From contig NC_060027.1 of NCBI RefSeq assembly GCF_021134715.1, forward strand, positions 620,001 through 684,000: 64,000 nucleotides of DNA. The letters are read 5' to 3'. This stretch comes from Daphnia pulex. Its lineage: Eukaryota; Arthropoda; Branchiopoda; Diplostraca; Daphniidae. The position numbers and the translations under genes are program-made. Numbering within the stretch: position 1 is the stretch's first letter; the number at the start of each line of letters is the position of its first letter. Positions 44,901 to 56,946 of this stretch are shown here, one piece after another. The notes under the pieces were generated by a model, which saw nothing but the letters and a program-made list of their open reading frames with translations, made no database searches and was not told the origin of the DNA.

Positions 44901-47900
44901 AAATAACTAAACAACAAAACTAAAAAAAAGAGTCTGGAAATAAAGAAGGTGGCAGAATAGAGCTAAGAGGGAGGCTGGCACTGGCTGCTGCCAAAAGGGA
45001 AAACCTACTTTCTATATCCTCCCGCTCACGGCGGTATCATAGAGCGTTGGTTGGTGTTTTCACCTTGCACGGCTCACGCTATATTCACCATGTAGGCGGC
45101 GGCCCAGCAGCAGCCGCCACCGAGAGAAAGAGAGAGAATGGAAAAATGCCATAATTGACATGGGCATTCCGAAAATAAAATAAAAAACGACGTCCAAATA
45201 ATAAGGACAAGGGTGAGGCGAACTCAAAACCAAACTGATTGTTCTTACATAATTCTGACGTCACATCATCTCGATAGAATTCAAACAAAAATCATCAAAT
45301 CGAAATTTTGGAATTTTTTTTTCAAATTCAAATTTGGCGCGTCCCGCATCGATCCAATCGGGGCGTAACCGGGCTCTTTCAACTGTTCACAATCTCGCCG
45401 ATACGGATAGATAAGAGCCGATCACATCCGACCGGATGCGGATGTCAAACGGCCCGCTGGAAATCGCAGGTGGTCACTTGAAAAAAGACGGACGCCATCT
45501 GCTGTCGTCGCTTATCCTTGCAGCTTTAAAAAAAAAAACATTTTTTGGCAAAAGAACACGCCGGTCGTGATAGGACAGTTTGTTATTGGGGGCCTCTCAG
45601 CGTCCGGCCTTGATGCCAAAAAATGCTGTTTCAAGTCAAACGTCAAGGTCTCCTTATAACACACACAAAGATACACACACACACACACTCGAAAAAATCT
45701 CCAAGAGAGAGGATAGATCTCTCTCTGGCTGTGTACTTGTATGGAATCCGAGTCACGGACGTCGGAGGAAAGTTCTATCTCCCTAAAGGTCTACACACGC
45801 GATCCTGTTTGGGGTCGAAATATGTGTGTTTTTCTTCTCTCTCTCCTATCTGATGATTGCGTTATATGTTGCGATTGTGTCGGTTTGGTCTTGACCGACT
45901 CTAGTCAAACTAACTCTATAGAGACATAATATTTAAATCGGAATTTGATGACTAACGTCGATCGATCGCTTTCGGCAACGTTGCGTCAACTTGTCCGTCT
46001 TTTCTGTGTTCACCGATTTTCTTCAATCGATCAATAAATGATTTGAAAATATCAAATCTGTCGGACTTTCTAGAGGTTGCCACTATTTATAAGCGCGCCA
46101 TAAATAGTTGTTAAAATATTTGAATTTGAAATTTTCCTTCCAGCCTATTTCTGGTAAAAGATCGTGAGAGATGGTAAATTTCACGCAAAAAAAACGAGAA
46201 TGAATCTTGGTAATACCGAGTACGGCGCAATGGTCCAGAGTTGGGGGTTTTGTATGAATAATTTCGAAAATTATCTTCTTCCAACCACCGCATCACATCG
46301 CTGGCTCATTAACTTAAGAAAAACTTTTCGCTGCTGGTGGTGGTGGTGGCGGCGGCTATTTTCTTTCTCTTCTTCCCGACACGTTGCGGAGAAAGTCGCC
46401 TAAATGTTTCGGTATACTTTTTTTAAAATAGTTAAAAGAAGAAAAACCGGGCGATCATGATGATGATGATGGTACTGGGTCACACAATGACGCAAATCTC
46501 TCGTCTCTTTTGAACTCAAAAAGAAACGGCTATCCTCCTCCATTTTATACCTGAACCGGTTATCATTATTACACACGAGCGCTCTAAGCGCTTTTAACCT
46601 GACGGTGATTATCATAACTCTTATAACAAGAAAAAAAAGGAGGAAGGAGGTGAGGGGCAGGTGTGTGTGGTAGTAAGGCACACAGTATATGTACCTGGTT
46701 GGTGAGGTGACCCAAATGGTGAACTTCTTCGGTTTCTAGTCGCTCGTCGATTTCATCTCGGGTGTTGGACTTTTTCTCGTGCGTCTCCCGAACGATCACG
46801 GCCCCGGGAATGGCCACCCAGCCCTCTGGCGGCAATGTCGCAACTGTCCCGTCTCCGTCGCCGCCCGTTTTCTACAAAAAGTAATCACAAAATAATAATA
46901 AGTATCTAAGAGAGAAAATAGAGGATAACACACAACACACACACAAAACGGTCGCGGTTCGTTTGTCCGCGCAGTCGTTCACCTAGCGGTCGGCATTTTG
47001 ACTAGACAATAGACAATTTCAAAAAAAATGTTTTCCTTTTTTTCCCGGACATCATTAGCTAAGGGGAAAATGATTTCGATCGCATATCGCAGAGAAGACC
47101 CCCTACAATCAAAATGGTTCTACAAGAACCCCACCACACGACACTTAATCAGTCAATCACGATCGTGATTTCCACTTTTTCTTCTTCTTCTTGTTAAACA
47201 AATAAAAAAGAAAATGTGAGAATGTCTAGAGTCGTGTTCCGGATGGCGAAAGAGTTAAATATAGGTCGCTGGTGTGAGAAATAAAAAAATAAAAATCAGT
47301 TTTTATTTCTTTTTTTGGTTGGTTTGTTTAGTTTTTCTGTCTGTGCTAGAGACACGGTGACGCAATGACGTGGGAAATGGTGGCGTGTTGCGCACGCTCC
47401 ATCGATTCGGCAACCCCCCTCGTGTCGCAAACTTTTATTATTAAGAATTTCAACCGTTGCGAGTTTTGATTGCGTCATTCTTGTAATTGTAAATGATTAT
47501 TTATTATTATTATTGACTACATGTAGTACCTCCGTGTGTTCTTCTCTTTTGGTTTCCGTGTCTTCCGTGGTTCGGGTGGTCACCTGCGGGCCACTGTCGT
47601 CCAGCACTTGGCCGTCTTCGTTGACAACCACTTGGCGTTTGACTCTGGTCTCGATCTGTTTGGTCGTCACCTGCTCCACTTTGCGTTTCTTGATCCACTC
47701 CTCTGTCATTTCAATAAAGACAAAAGACAATTAACTACCAGAAAATAAAGGTTAAAATCACCACCGTTATAATTCACCTTGTTTCTCGATGGCCATCGTA
47801 TCAAATTCGCCGTCATCCTGTCAAAGAAAAAAGCAACAAAGAAAAATGAAATATCAGATACCTATTTAGGAGACATAATGAAACAACCGAAACAACAAAT

Positions 47901-48772
47901 CAGGTTATACTCCCTGGACAGGTGTGTGTGTGTGTGTGCAGCAGGCGAACTCAATTTAGATTTTCGTTAAAATATACAACGTCAGGAAGCGAAAATGATC
48001 ATGGCCATTCAAGGCAGTCGAACAACTACAACAACATTGACGTAGTAGAAAAAACAAAACAAAAAAAAATCTGTTGCCCAAATTCGTCCAACTAAGTAAC
48101 AATACGCAGATTATATTCTAATATATTTCGATTGTTATACATTCAAGCTGCCCCCCCCCCGTCTCCTTATAGGAACCCACCCAAAAATAAATAATTTTCT
48201 TGGTTTTTCTTTTTGTAAAAATTGAGCCCTAAAGCGCAAGTGGTGATGGATTCGGAGAGAGAGAGCTTTTGCGTACTCCACCCACACCGAAAAAAAAACA
48301 GATAAGAGAAGCCACACACACACACGGAAAACACATAGGTGTGTCGCAATACACCTTTCCAGAAATTATTTCTTTGATATTTTTCACATCGTTTTTTTGT
48401 TTCTTTCCTTTCAATTTTTTTCGGGTTATTTCGGAAACATTTTTTTTCTCCCATTAACTTTTGGAACGTGTAAAAATGTTTTTCAATCACGACGTTGCTC
48501 GACTGTAACCAATAAGTTGTCGAGACTTTCGAAATTCGGGAGAGCGTGAAAAGTGAAAAAAACGGTGGGATGGGGGGGTCGAGGGCGTGTGAAGTGGGTT
48601 CAGGTGGTGGTGATATTGTTTTTAGAAAAATCAATGAAATGAAATTGAAATGAATGAATGTTTGACGTACTTTAAGAACGAGGGCTGACGGCGGTCCCGA
48701 CGTAAAATGTTGCGTGAAAGCGACCGTCTGTCCGTCGTCCGGAGCGCGGATGGACGTCGCTGTCGCTGCCAT
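38919..48772 (-). CDS. Large disordered protein with charged N-terminal exons, unidentified (gene A)
   Basis: Seven exons join in frame to 1637 residues: 48772-48671, 47817-47778, 47702-47530, 46871-46695, 44240-44043, 43296-43117 and 42962-38919. The ATG at 48772 opens MAATATSIRAPDDGQTVAFT. The first six exons (residues 1-290) are highly charged and partly helical: KRKVEQVTTKQIETRVKRQV, RETHEKKSNTRDEIDERLET, ELEEALEKQRETGQAL, KRHEHHEEIDDNEEPEDDR. The 4-kb last exon begins VEYIAVPKGGHISGGVKLGH and is then Ser/Pro/Gln/Asn-rich with poly-Gln, poly-Asn, poly-Pro and poly-Ala runs, a short helix LKDRIALLENAGIHYANPAQ and a segment FLEGLLNSAPELFMHIHG; it ends VIITVRGNGGQ. No domain is recognised. 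Long open frames on the plus strand inside the last exon are composition shadows. Function is unknown; a cytoskeletal scaffold is a guess. Confidence 0.85.
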
Positions 48773-51700
48773 GGCGTCCGCTGACGCAGCAGACGAAACT
48801 CTAAACCGAACTGATTGAACGATTGAAACGATCTAAAAAAACCAAGCGAGAGAGAAATGTGTGCGGTTCGGACGAGAATCGCCACCACCGCCCATGTCAA
48901 TCCCCGCAATGACGTCACTGGCACACACTAGGAAGAGAGGGGGAGGCGTTCAGAAGAGAGAGAGTGGGTGGACGAACGGACTGCACACATGCAGAAATGC
49001 AGGAAGAAGAAGTGTTGTCGGGTAGTAGCCCAGGAAAAAGAGCCCACAACAACAACAACAACAACAACAACTTTTTCCAAATTAAAAAAAAGGAAGGGAT
49101 GAAACGAAACAACGTCGATGTTGCTCCATACGCTGGAGGAGACTGGAACTCTGTGAGCCCTTGACAGGACCATAATTGGCGCTGGTGCGGAGCTCTCCTC
49201 CTTCTTTCTTATTCGGGCTGCCATAAGAGGCGGACGATATTCTCCCACCCACCCATCCACCCCACACCAAGGTCGACTCGTTTTTCTTCTGAACGCATGT
49301 GTGTGTGTATATGCGGGAGGTCGAATACACTCACGGCAGAGGATCCAACCGGCACATATTACACACAAAACGCACACAAGACTTCTTCTCCAGGTAGAGA
49401 GAGAGATATCTTGGCCAGCACGAACGAAAATAAGAAGAAAGGTGAGGCGATGAGGAGGAATGTCTGTCTGTTGAGCAGGTAAAATGCCAGAGGGCACAGC
49501 CTATCATATAATCCCCTTCTCTCTCTCTCTTATTTCGTTTCTCTCATTCTCTCTTCTTTCTTACTCAACCCACTTTAGACACATGTAAGAGTATCCCACC
49601 CCCTTAGCTTCTTGTCCGAAACCCTCCTCACCTGTGATGACGCATCATCAGGTAAAAAAGAAGTGGACGCAGATGATGACGTGATCGTCGGACGTTCTTC
49701 TCCAGAAATTTCTCCCGAGGTTCTGATTTTCTTCTATCTGGTAGCTGGACGATGACCGGTTGCGTTTCAGACATGTCGACATTCTCCACCTGTGCGACAC
49801 ATCAATCAAGAGCTCGTTCATTATTTCCACTTTAATTGTTTTTCTTAGATTTTTCGACTTACCAAATTTGAAAAAAAAGGTTCTGAAGCGATTAATTGAT
49901 TTCCTAGTCAAACGTCATTGGCTCGAACGCAGTCACGTGCGATTTGCGCTTTTTGGGTGGGGATTTTTTCGGTTTTGTTTGGTTTTTTACGATACGCTCA
50001 TTTCCAGATATGGCCAGCCATCGTGAAAAACGAACGACGAAGCGGGTCGGCGACGCTGAAAAAAGAAATAAAATAAAAATTTGGATGGATATCTTATCGG
50101 GACAGAACAAGAAAAGTCGACAAAATACAGCCAAATAATATCCGCGTAGATTTCTTCTTTTTTTAAAAAAAAAGGAAGAAACAAGTTATGGAACATGAAC
50201 TTGTGTGAGTGTGCAAAAATATTTCTTCATCACATCTCCCACTTGAGAAAAACATTAAAAGAAAAAAGGTTATATCTTATATCTTTAAAAAATCCCGTCC
50301 GGGATCTTCCATCATCGTCGATATTTCTCCCGAAACAAAAAGAAGAGCGAAAAAATATGTAATCTGTTCTGACAGACACGAAAAAAAAATGGCTATTGGC
50401 CATTCGGAAAAGAAAAAAAAGAAAATTTTCATCAGCGAATTTTTATAAATATTCATTTTGGCGGAATATACGATTTTGGCGTTCGATCATCTGGCATTGC
50501 CTTATTTGTTTCGCTCAAATCCATATCTCGCCACTCTTAAAGAAAAAAGGTTATTACGTAGTCTTATAGAAAGCTCCGAAAACAGCAGTGGCAGCCACAG
50601 GAGATTTGAACGCACGCAATGTTGAATGGTGTGCCAAATATTTTTGTGTTGTCTGTCCCGAACGGCTGCTACCGCGTCTAAAAAAATCGTGATATCTTTT
50701 TCTCTGCTGGTGTTGTTTCTCTTGAAATGTTTTAAACATATAAACAACCGCTCATCCCGAATCTGAACAAGAAAACAAAAATAAAAAGTTATTTTCCTTA
50801 TTTTTTTTACCAGAAATGTGCGAAAAAGTAGTTGAGACATTAGACAAACACGTAATGATTAGCGGCCTCGGGCGGAATGAGTTTTGACTTGTCCGGGATC
50901 CCGTTTTTTATTTAACATTTTAAATTCTTTTTTAGTGGGCTATCAAAAAAATCCATCATGTCGTCGACTAACTGTGTGGAAGGAAACAAGATGGAGGAGG
51001 AGTTGAACGACATATTTCTACGTGATTGCGCACACGCAGCTTCGAAGTAGCGTGCGCATTTCGACTGCGGGAAAACCGTTAATAAAAACAAGAGACTCGT
51101 GCAACCTTGTCGTTGTTGTTGTTGGGGATAATAGAGAAGGTTTGGACTTCCTCCTTAGATAGGAAATCTGCGCATCAGACAGCTGCCGAGCAACATGTTC
51201 GTGAAACAAAGCCACAACAACAACAACAACAACAACGTGAAAAAACCGAAAAGGAGATGGATGTTGTTGTTACGTAAAAAGATTTCTTTTTCTTTCTATT
51301 ACCTTTGAGCAGGTGTTCACCATCTACCGGTTCGTTGGGGAACCGCGTGAATGCACACGTATACCAATCTAGCGATCCTTGTCGAAACTGAACGGTGCGA
51401 TCAAATCGCTTCTTGCATTCTTTCGGGTTTGTAATTTAGACAGTCCCGACCAAACACATGAATGAATGGCAAAAAAAAAACAGATGTTGTTTTCTGGGTA
51501 TCGGCCATCTAGAATTTCAATCGGATAAAATAAAAGACTGGTCTTATAAGCTGTAAATATTTCTTTGGCGATTCCATCTTTCCGCGTATCCGATCTTGTA
51601 TAGAAACGAGATTGTAGCGGAATATTCGCCAATTTTTCTCTCTCAATATGGAAAACCGATAAAGTGATTATGTTTCTTTTTACCTTGTCAGCTGTCATGT

Positions 51701-53804
51701 AATCAACACACGCCCGGGCAGATTAGCACTTGTTGGTAAACACGCAACACACAGTTTCAAGGTTGCCAGTTGGATAACAATGGCCTCCAATTCATTTCCA
51801 ATACTGACGCAATAAGGTCAGTTCAATCTGAAAAGAAAAAAATTGTTTTAGAATTTCTTGTAATGAGGTGAGATTTCTCTATTTCAAAGAACTTGGTGCA
51901 GCCTTTCAGATTCTTGAAAAAAGGATGACGTAATTTTTAAAACTTTTTAAAAAAACGTACGGTGGATTCCAGAAAAGGTAATCCGTCAAGAATACTTTTC
52001 TCTACAATCTTCTGTCGGTCTTTCGAATTTGAGTAAAACTTTTTTCAATTGCTAAACCGTTTGACGTACTATTAGATTACAAAAAGCTTTTTCTGACCAA
52101 ATTTTTTGAAATGGGAGAAGCCGATTTCACTTGAAAACAAAAACATGGCTATAGTTGTAAAATAAAAGAAGCTGCATAATAAGAATTGGGCGGCTAAACT
52201 TCCTTTGGCATGCAAAATCTTCGCAAGTGATTTGAATAGGTATCAAAGAAATACCTCTTTGTTCTTCTACGTCTCGGGACGTTTGAACAAAGCAGTTAAT
52301 TTGAATAATGGCTTGATTATCATGCCGATTGCACACACACACATACTCTGCGAATGAGAGAAAAACTTTCATTCCCTACGTACATATATTACATGCGACA
52401 CGGTTAAATTGTTATTGGTTAGTTTCTATTCGCCAAAAAAGAATGTCATCAAGGGCTTTCTTTACTGCAAATTTCAACATCTTGGCTCTTAGACCAACGT
52501 TACTTTGTACCCAGATTATAGGATTAGCTCAACGCCAAGTGGGACAAAGTAACTAACAATCTTCAACTTCAATAAAATCTACTAGAAACAAAAAAACCTT
52601 ACTCAATTGGTGAGAAAAATATCCGAATGGTTCAGTCCAACCGCTCCAACGTGTTCGTGAATAAAAAATGGCGCGAAAATGGACGACATGGTGAACAACC
52701 TTCTCCGTTAACGAAAATACTGACAATGAGGTCTCCGATTCAATCGGAGCTGCGTTGCAATTTCATAAATGACAAATTTTTTTTCGAAAATTCCACAAAT
52801 AATTTTTTAATAAAATACTACATAAACTACTGGCCATGTTTCATAATTGTAATTCAGTTAAAAAATATTTTGAAATTTAATTTATCGTGGTGGGTGAAAA
52901 ATGGTTCGATCAAAATAGAAAATGGATGCCAATGAAGAAAGTGAATAGAAAACGTGGAAAACTCAAATGGAAGAGATTCTGACTTGATTACTCCAATTGG
53001 AAATGAAGTAATTGAGTGAAACAATAGTAAAAGAATAATACAATAAAAAAAAGTGAAGAAATCAAATGAAGAAGTAAAAGTAAATTTTACCTTTTATACG
53101 CTTGACCAAGAAACCTACTAACTGGGCGATTTAGCAATTTGAACGCAGGGAAACAAGCAAGACGTACATGGTCGTACATGGTCTGAAAAGAATAAAAATC
53201 GTTCGAAAATTTGCGGGTATAATAGATAAACCTACCTGCAGTAATACACCACAATTTGGATTATTCCCCCATGTTTGGGCGCTAGGATCGAACCACCTGG
53301 AAAACCTAAATCTGTCGGAGAAGAATGAATTTCCAACCCGGGGGATAATCCATCAACGTCGGTCGTAACGGGCGCGGGATGACGCAAAAATAAATAGCAA
53401 ACAAGCGACAAAGCCCGTATATTTATTTAGTAGTGAAATGAAGAATAGCTTGTAACAACATCACAAAAGAAAAGAACACCATATAACAGTGTGTGTATAT
53501 TGCTCATTTTTTCACGCCAAGCTACTGTTCTTCGGTGACCGTTAACGGCCGACGATGGCCATACAAATGATACCTCCGACAAAAGATTTAAGGGGAAAAT
53601 CACGAATTTGAATGGCACGTCTTTGATGTGTTATCGGACAGGCTCTGTGTGTTCGTGATTTCCTTTGATGGTCCTGGAAAAACAGAAGAATTCTCATTTG
53701 TTATGGGCGTTGGTATTAGACGGGCAGTTATGCAGTTTTGTCTCGACAGCATTATCCCAGCAGCTTTCACCAGTGTGACGTCGATATGTTCGGTACACGC
53801 GACT
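48773..53804. promoter_or_regulatory. Upstream region of gene A, no other gene seen
   Basis: A 5' UTR segment before the gene A start includes CAATCAGTTCGG on the minus strand (about 48800-48815), a possible initiator, or an acceptor after a T tract (GGTTTTTTTAG, near 48836). CAA/GTT microsatellites occur near 49050 and 51215. On the minus strand a segment bounded by an acceptor (CGCACAG, 49783) and a strong donor (CACAG|GTGAGG, 49633) may be an untranslated exon. The remainder is AT-rich with no coding pattern. Confidence 0.4.
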
Positions 53805-54190
53805 CTGTAACTTTTAGATCTTCGGTGGGAGTCTCTTGATTGTGCTAGTTGGATCCTGGATAAAGTTCTTCCAGTGGCCTACGTGACTGGGATCACGTCG
53901 TCCAGGCGATAACCATCAAAAAGGATGAGCCCTTGGTGGCGTTCCAGCAGCAGCAGGTCCCAGACTACATCGGAGAAATCTAGGTTAAAGCCAAACAGCT
54001 TTTTGGTGGCCGAAAAAAGAGAAGAAAAAAGGTAGAAGAGGAATAGTTTCTTGTCGGAGCCCTTACAAAACAGTGCATTATTTATAATATTACAAGACCC
54101 GAGGAGATTTCCACCAAGCTGCCCTGATGTTTGAGTTATAACGTCAGACGGACACGTTTTGGATCGGGGCCAGTTATTAGCATAAACCAT
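53805..54190 (-). pseudogene. Orphan coding-like segment
   Basis: A GC-richer island in AT-rich DNA. On the minus strand a long pyrimidine tract leads to a frame reading LFGFNLDFSDVVWDLLLLER, then HQGLILFDGYRLDDVIPVT and a stop; the next frame continues HVGHWKNFIQDPTSTIKRLP to a stop at about 53805. This looks like one coding region broken by a single frameshift, or two pieces joined by an unseen splice. The family is not recognised. Confidence 0.35.
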
Positions 54191-54838
54191 CGGAGTGTGT
54201 AGTATCTATAGTCTCTTAACAAAAATCAAAAGGAAAAAAAATTCTACGAATAGCTAGATTGTTTACGATCACTCACATGGTCGTGGTTATAGCCTATCAC
54301 TGTGTGTGTGTAGCCAATTTTATTGAAGAAAGAAATATACACACCCCGCGACTGCTTATGGTAGAACCAACCGTCGGGGAAAAAACCTATCCGGCAAAGC
54401 CACACGGTGCTGGATTGTCATCTCGTTGGCTATACACACCTCAAAATTCAAGGGAAATGGTCTGTCTACAATTAAATGTAAAGGGTCAATTCTATTGACG
54501 AGATGTGAAAGTGCGGAGACCGAGATAGGCCAGCAGAAAGAGAGAGGGAAAGTGAAATTCTAAATAGAATAACAACAGACTATAAATTTACAAGCACTTG
54601 TGGATTGTTATATACTAAAAGAATGAGTATGCGTATGTACAGGTGCTACCGTTGTCAAATGGTAATCGAGTCGAAACATCTACGACGAAAAAGTGCAAGT
54701 GCAAACGGTAGGGGACATCGCGGGCTTTCACTCAGGTTCAAATTTGCATCCGGGCAAAGTTCGCCCGGGCGTCAGAGACATACATATACATCTAATGGTG
54801 CTGCTACCCAGTAAGCCACCTCCCCCTTTCCCTGCCCT
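54191..54838. other. Intergenic, no gene seen
   Basis: AT-rich stretch without a convincing exon, ending in the promoter of the hydroxylase relic. Confidence 0.4.
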
Positions 54839-54878
54839 TTAAATAAAAGGGCAGAGTTGCCCTGGCACCAGCATCAGT
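54839..54878 (+). promoter_or_regulatory. Core promoter of the first hydroxylase-family unit
   Basis: A TATA-like TTAAATAAAAGG at 54839-54850 is followed by TCAGT at 54874-54878, about 32 bases from the TAAAAG core. The leader then runs to the ATG at 55075. The promoter looks intact although the gene body behind it does not. Confidence 0.5.
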
Positions 54879-55074
54879 GAATACTCCAACCATCCAGTCA
54901 GTTCATGTGAGCCGAACTTACTTGCTGGATCGCCAGTCGTTCCATCAAGTTCTCGAGCAGAAATTGTCCAGCAGCAGTTCCCAAAGAAGAATACAAGTGT
55001 TTGACTTTTGATTTTCCAAGTTGGAGGGGCTTAATTCAACGTCGTCGTCAAGGGGATCCGGGGAAATTGGAATA

Positions 55075-55187
55075 ATGGAGGCCATCCTGGAATCAAACAA
55101 ATCACTCTGGAAGCGGACTGGAAATATGGCGTTGGTTTTCGTCGGTGCCTTGTCCATTTTCTTAGCCTCGGTCGAAGAAGTTCATTT
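55075..55187 (+). pseudogene. First exon of a truncated fatty-acid-hydroxylase-family gene
   Basis: The ATG at 55075 opens MEAILESNKSLWKRTGNMAL and a membrane segment VFVGALSIFLASVEEV, ending at a donor TTCATTT|GTAAGT in phase 2. The two intact paralogues downstream also have a phase-2 first exon with a membrane segment (VITVLLVVCASLPSLW). No exon 2 with the HHVKSGW-like continuation follows. Instead the block that follows the second intact gene reappears at about 55423. I infer that exons 2-5 were deleted, leaving a relic. Alternatively it is the start of an unrelated gene. Confidence 0.45.
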
Positions 55188-55422
55188 GTAAGTTTCTCCA
55201 AATTTCACATGATTCCGACGCCTGTAATTCAATTGGTATTTTTTAAATTTGAACAAAAAGGGATTTGGAACAATTCTGGACAGATTTGGGAGTACCGTCT
55301 CTGTTGCAGCGCATCCTTCCATACGTGGCGGCCGGCTGATTTTTATAGGTCGAAATCAGAAATCATCACGACGTATATATCCGACATATAGGAACAAAAT
55401 CTATAAAACAAAATAAAATGCC

Positions 55423-55870
55423 ATTCAATTTCATTAGGAATAATAGAGTATGTGATACATTTGATTCTATTGACCGCGCAAACGGAACTTTACTGACGAA
55501 ATACAAACACCTTTTTTATTTCCACGACCGCGTCACCGTTACTTTCTAAATTTTAATTTTTTAAGATGTAGCCAATTGTGATTGTATCGCGGGAGTTTTT
55601 TTTTTTTTTGAAATGTCGTCACATTTTTTCCCGACGATTATTAAATGGGAAATCTGTTGATGACGTGCCGAGGAATATTTAACAATCGTGAAAACGAACT
55701 TTTCCCTTTTGTTTCGACAGAAATTTGTAATGCGCCGAATCATGAAACGCCAATTAACTTTGGTGCTGTTTATAACGTCTACGTTTTCAACAGTTGCGAT
55801 GGCGGATCCTTCCAGCTACTCGTTGAACTATTCAAAACACTCGCACGAATACAACTTTCTCTCGTTTTTT
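55423..55870 (+). repeat. Duplicated downstream block, copy 1
   Basis: Homologous to 61548-61955. Shared landmarks in order: ATGCCATTCAATTTCATTAG versus ATGCCGTTCGATTTTATTAG, AATCTGTTGATGACGTGCC in both, GCGCCGAATCATGAA in both, GCGATGGCGGATCCT in both, and ACTCGTTGAACTATTCAAAA in both. In the second location it lies directly behind the last hydroxylase gene, so it is probably part of the tandemly duplicated unit. Confidence 0.75.
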
Positions 55871-55885
55871 TTCTGCAAATGTTAA
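55730..55885 (+). CDS. Candidate small secreted peptide
   Basis: An acceptor-like GTTTCGACAG precedes 55721, and the ATG at 55730 (or 55742) opens a textbook signal peptide (MKRQLTLVLFITSTFSTV, then AMA as cleavage site), followed by DPSSYSLNYSKHSHEYNFLS and a short Phe/Cys tail; 51 residues. The Tyr/Ser/His-rich mature part resembles short cuticle-type peptides, without a named family. In the second copy (near 61845) the same region is disrupted soon after the ATG (LTW then TAG). It may be a first exon whose continuation was lost. Confidence 0.35.
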   Translation: MRRIMKRQLTLVLFITSTFSTVAMADPSSYSLNYSKHSHEYNFLSFFFCKC

Positions 55886-56783
55886 CGTCCTGAAGTTGCC
55901 AGCGGTTCATTTGCCAAACCCTCGACAGGGACGCCAAGTAAAAGATGACGGATAGGCTATTACCTCAAGCACTTTTTTAAAAAATGTTTGCAGTTACCTA
56001 GCAACGGATCAACACCCACGGACATTTTTATGAAACTCATATAACCCAGTATAAAACTATAAATAATCGTCGTAATCCAAAGTGAAAATGAATTTCCTGT
56101 TGTAATAGTCAAGTGGTTTGGAACTCATCATGCAGATCTGTAATAATATTAATGACTTTATTCAGGACATTTTGTTTGATGAAAGTTTTCTTTACAGTCA
56201 ATAACCCCGTTTTCATCCCCGACCCCGCATTATTAGAAAACTTTTAAAGCTAATAACAACTTTTCCCTTATTTCAACCGATATTTTCTAAAGTTAAGCGA
56301 CAGACTTTTTGAACCATGTCAAAAATAAATTTATCTGTTTTTAGCTTCTAAGAATTTCTTATTTTGTTTTCCAGTTACGAATAACGTTGTGTATGACACG
56401 AGATGACCTGAGTTTAACTGTCGTCTAAATGTCTCGAAGGGACCGTAAAAACATCACACATTATGTAACTGTGTCACTCTTTTGTTGTTTTTACGTGCTG
56501 TGCAATTCCTTCTGCGACGAAACGGAGAGAGTTGAAGGATCAAAGATAAATCTGCGCTTCTTCAATGTTCAGATCGGCACACGCACAACGATGCCAATGT
56601 ATGGCGAAAAGTCCAGGATATAAAATAACGGCGATGCTGCAGGTGGCGCTAGAATTTCCCACTTTGACCCCAATACCTGTAATCTAAGAAGACTTTACAC
56701 TTGAGATATTATACATCGATATTTTTACAGCTATTGTCGGCTATTGTAAAACATTTAGGGTAGGGCTTGGGGCTTCCTGTCAC
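55886..56783. other. Intergenic, no gene assigned
   Basis: AT-rich. A 64-codon plus-strand ORF at 56429-56623 (MSRRDRKNITHYVTVSLFCC, with a hydrophobic stretch) is open, but I see no splice, homology or codon evidence for it. Confidence 0.35.
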
Positions 56784-56815
56784 TATAAAACGCGATGATG
56801 TATAAAGCTCAGAGT
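56784..56815 (+). promoter_or_regulatory. Core promoter of hydroxylase gene 1
   Basis: TATAAAA at 56784-56790, with TCAGAG at 56809-56814 as a plausible initiator about 27 bases on. A second TATAAAG at 56801 could serve a start near 56830. The ATG follows at 56947. Confidence 0.5.
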
Positions 56816-56946
56816 GTATAGGGACATGTCTGATTCTCACATTCCTAGATTCTAGTTTTGGCTTCGGTCACATCAAGGTGTTTGATTTGCGTTGAGCAGG
56901 TTTCGACTTAACGCTAAGATTTGGCTAACTTCTAGACATAAAGAAA

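Noticed and set aside
49633-49782. Alternative first coding exon of gene A (MSETQPVIVQLPDRRKSEP)
   Set aside because: The splice signals are good, but the frame ends in the wrong phase for gene A exon 2 and the other frame stops. At most it is an untranslated exon.
50502-50840. 112-codon minus-strand ORF
   Set aside because: No start context, splice signals or recognisable pattern; AT-rich chance frame.
53275-53310. tRNA-like B-box (GGTTCGATCC on the minus strand)
   Set aside because: The flanking bases do not form a T-stem, and no matching A-box or acceptor stem lies at the right distance.
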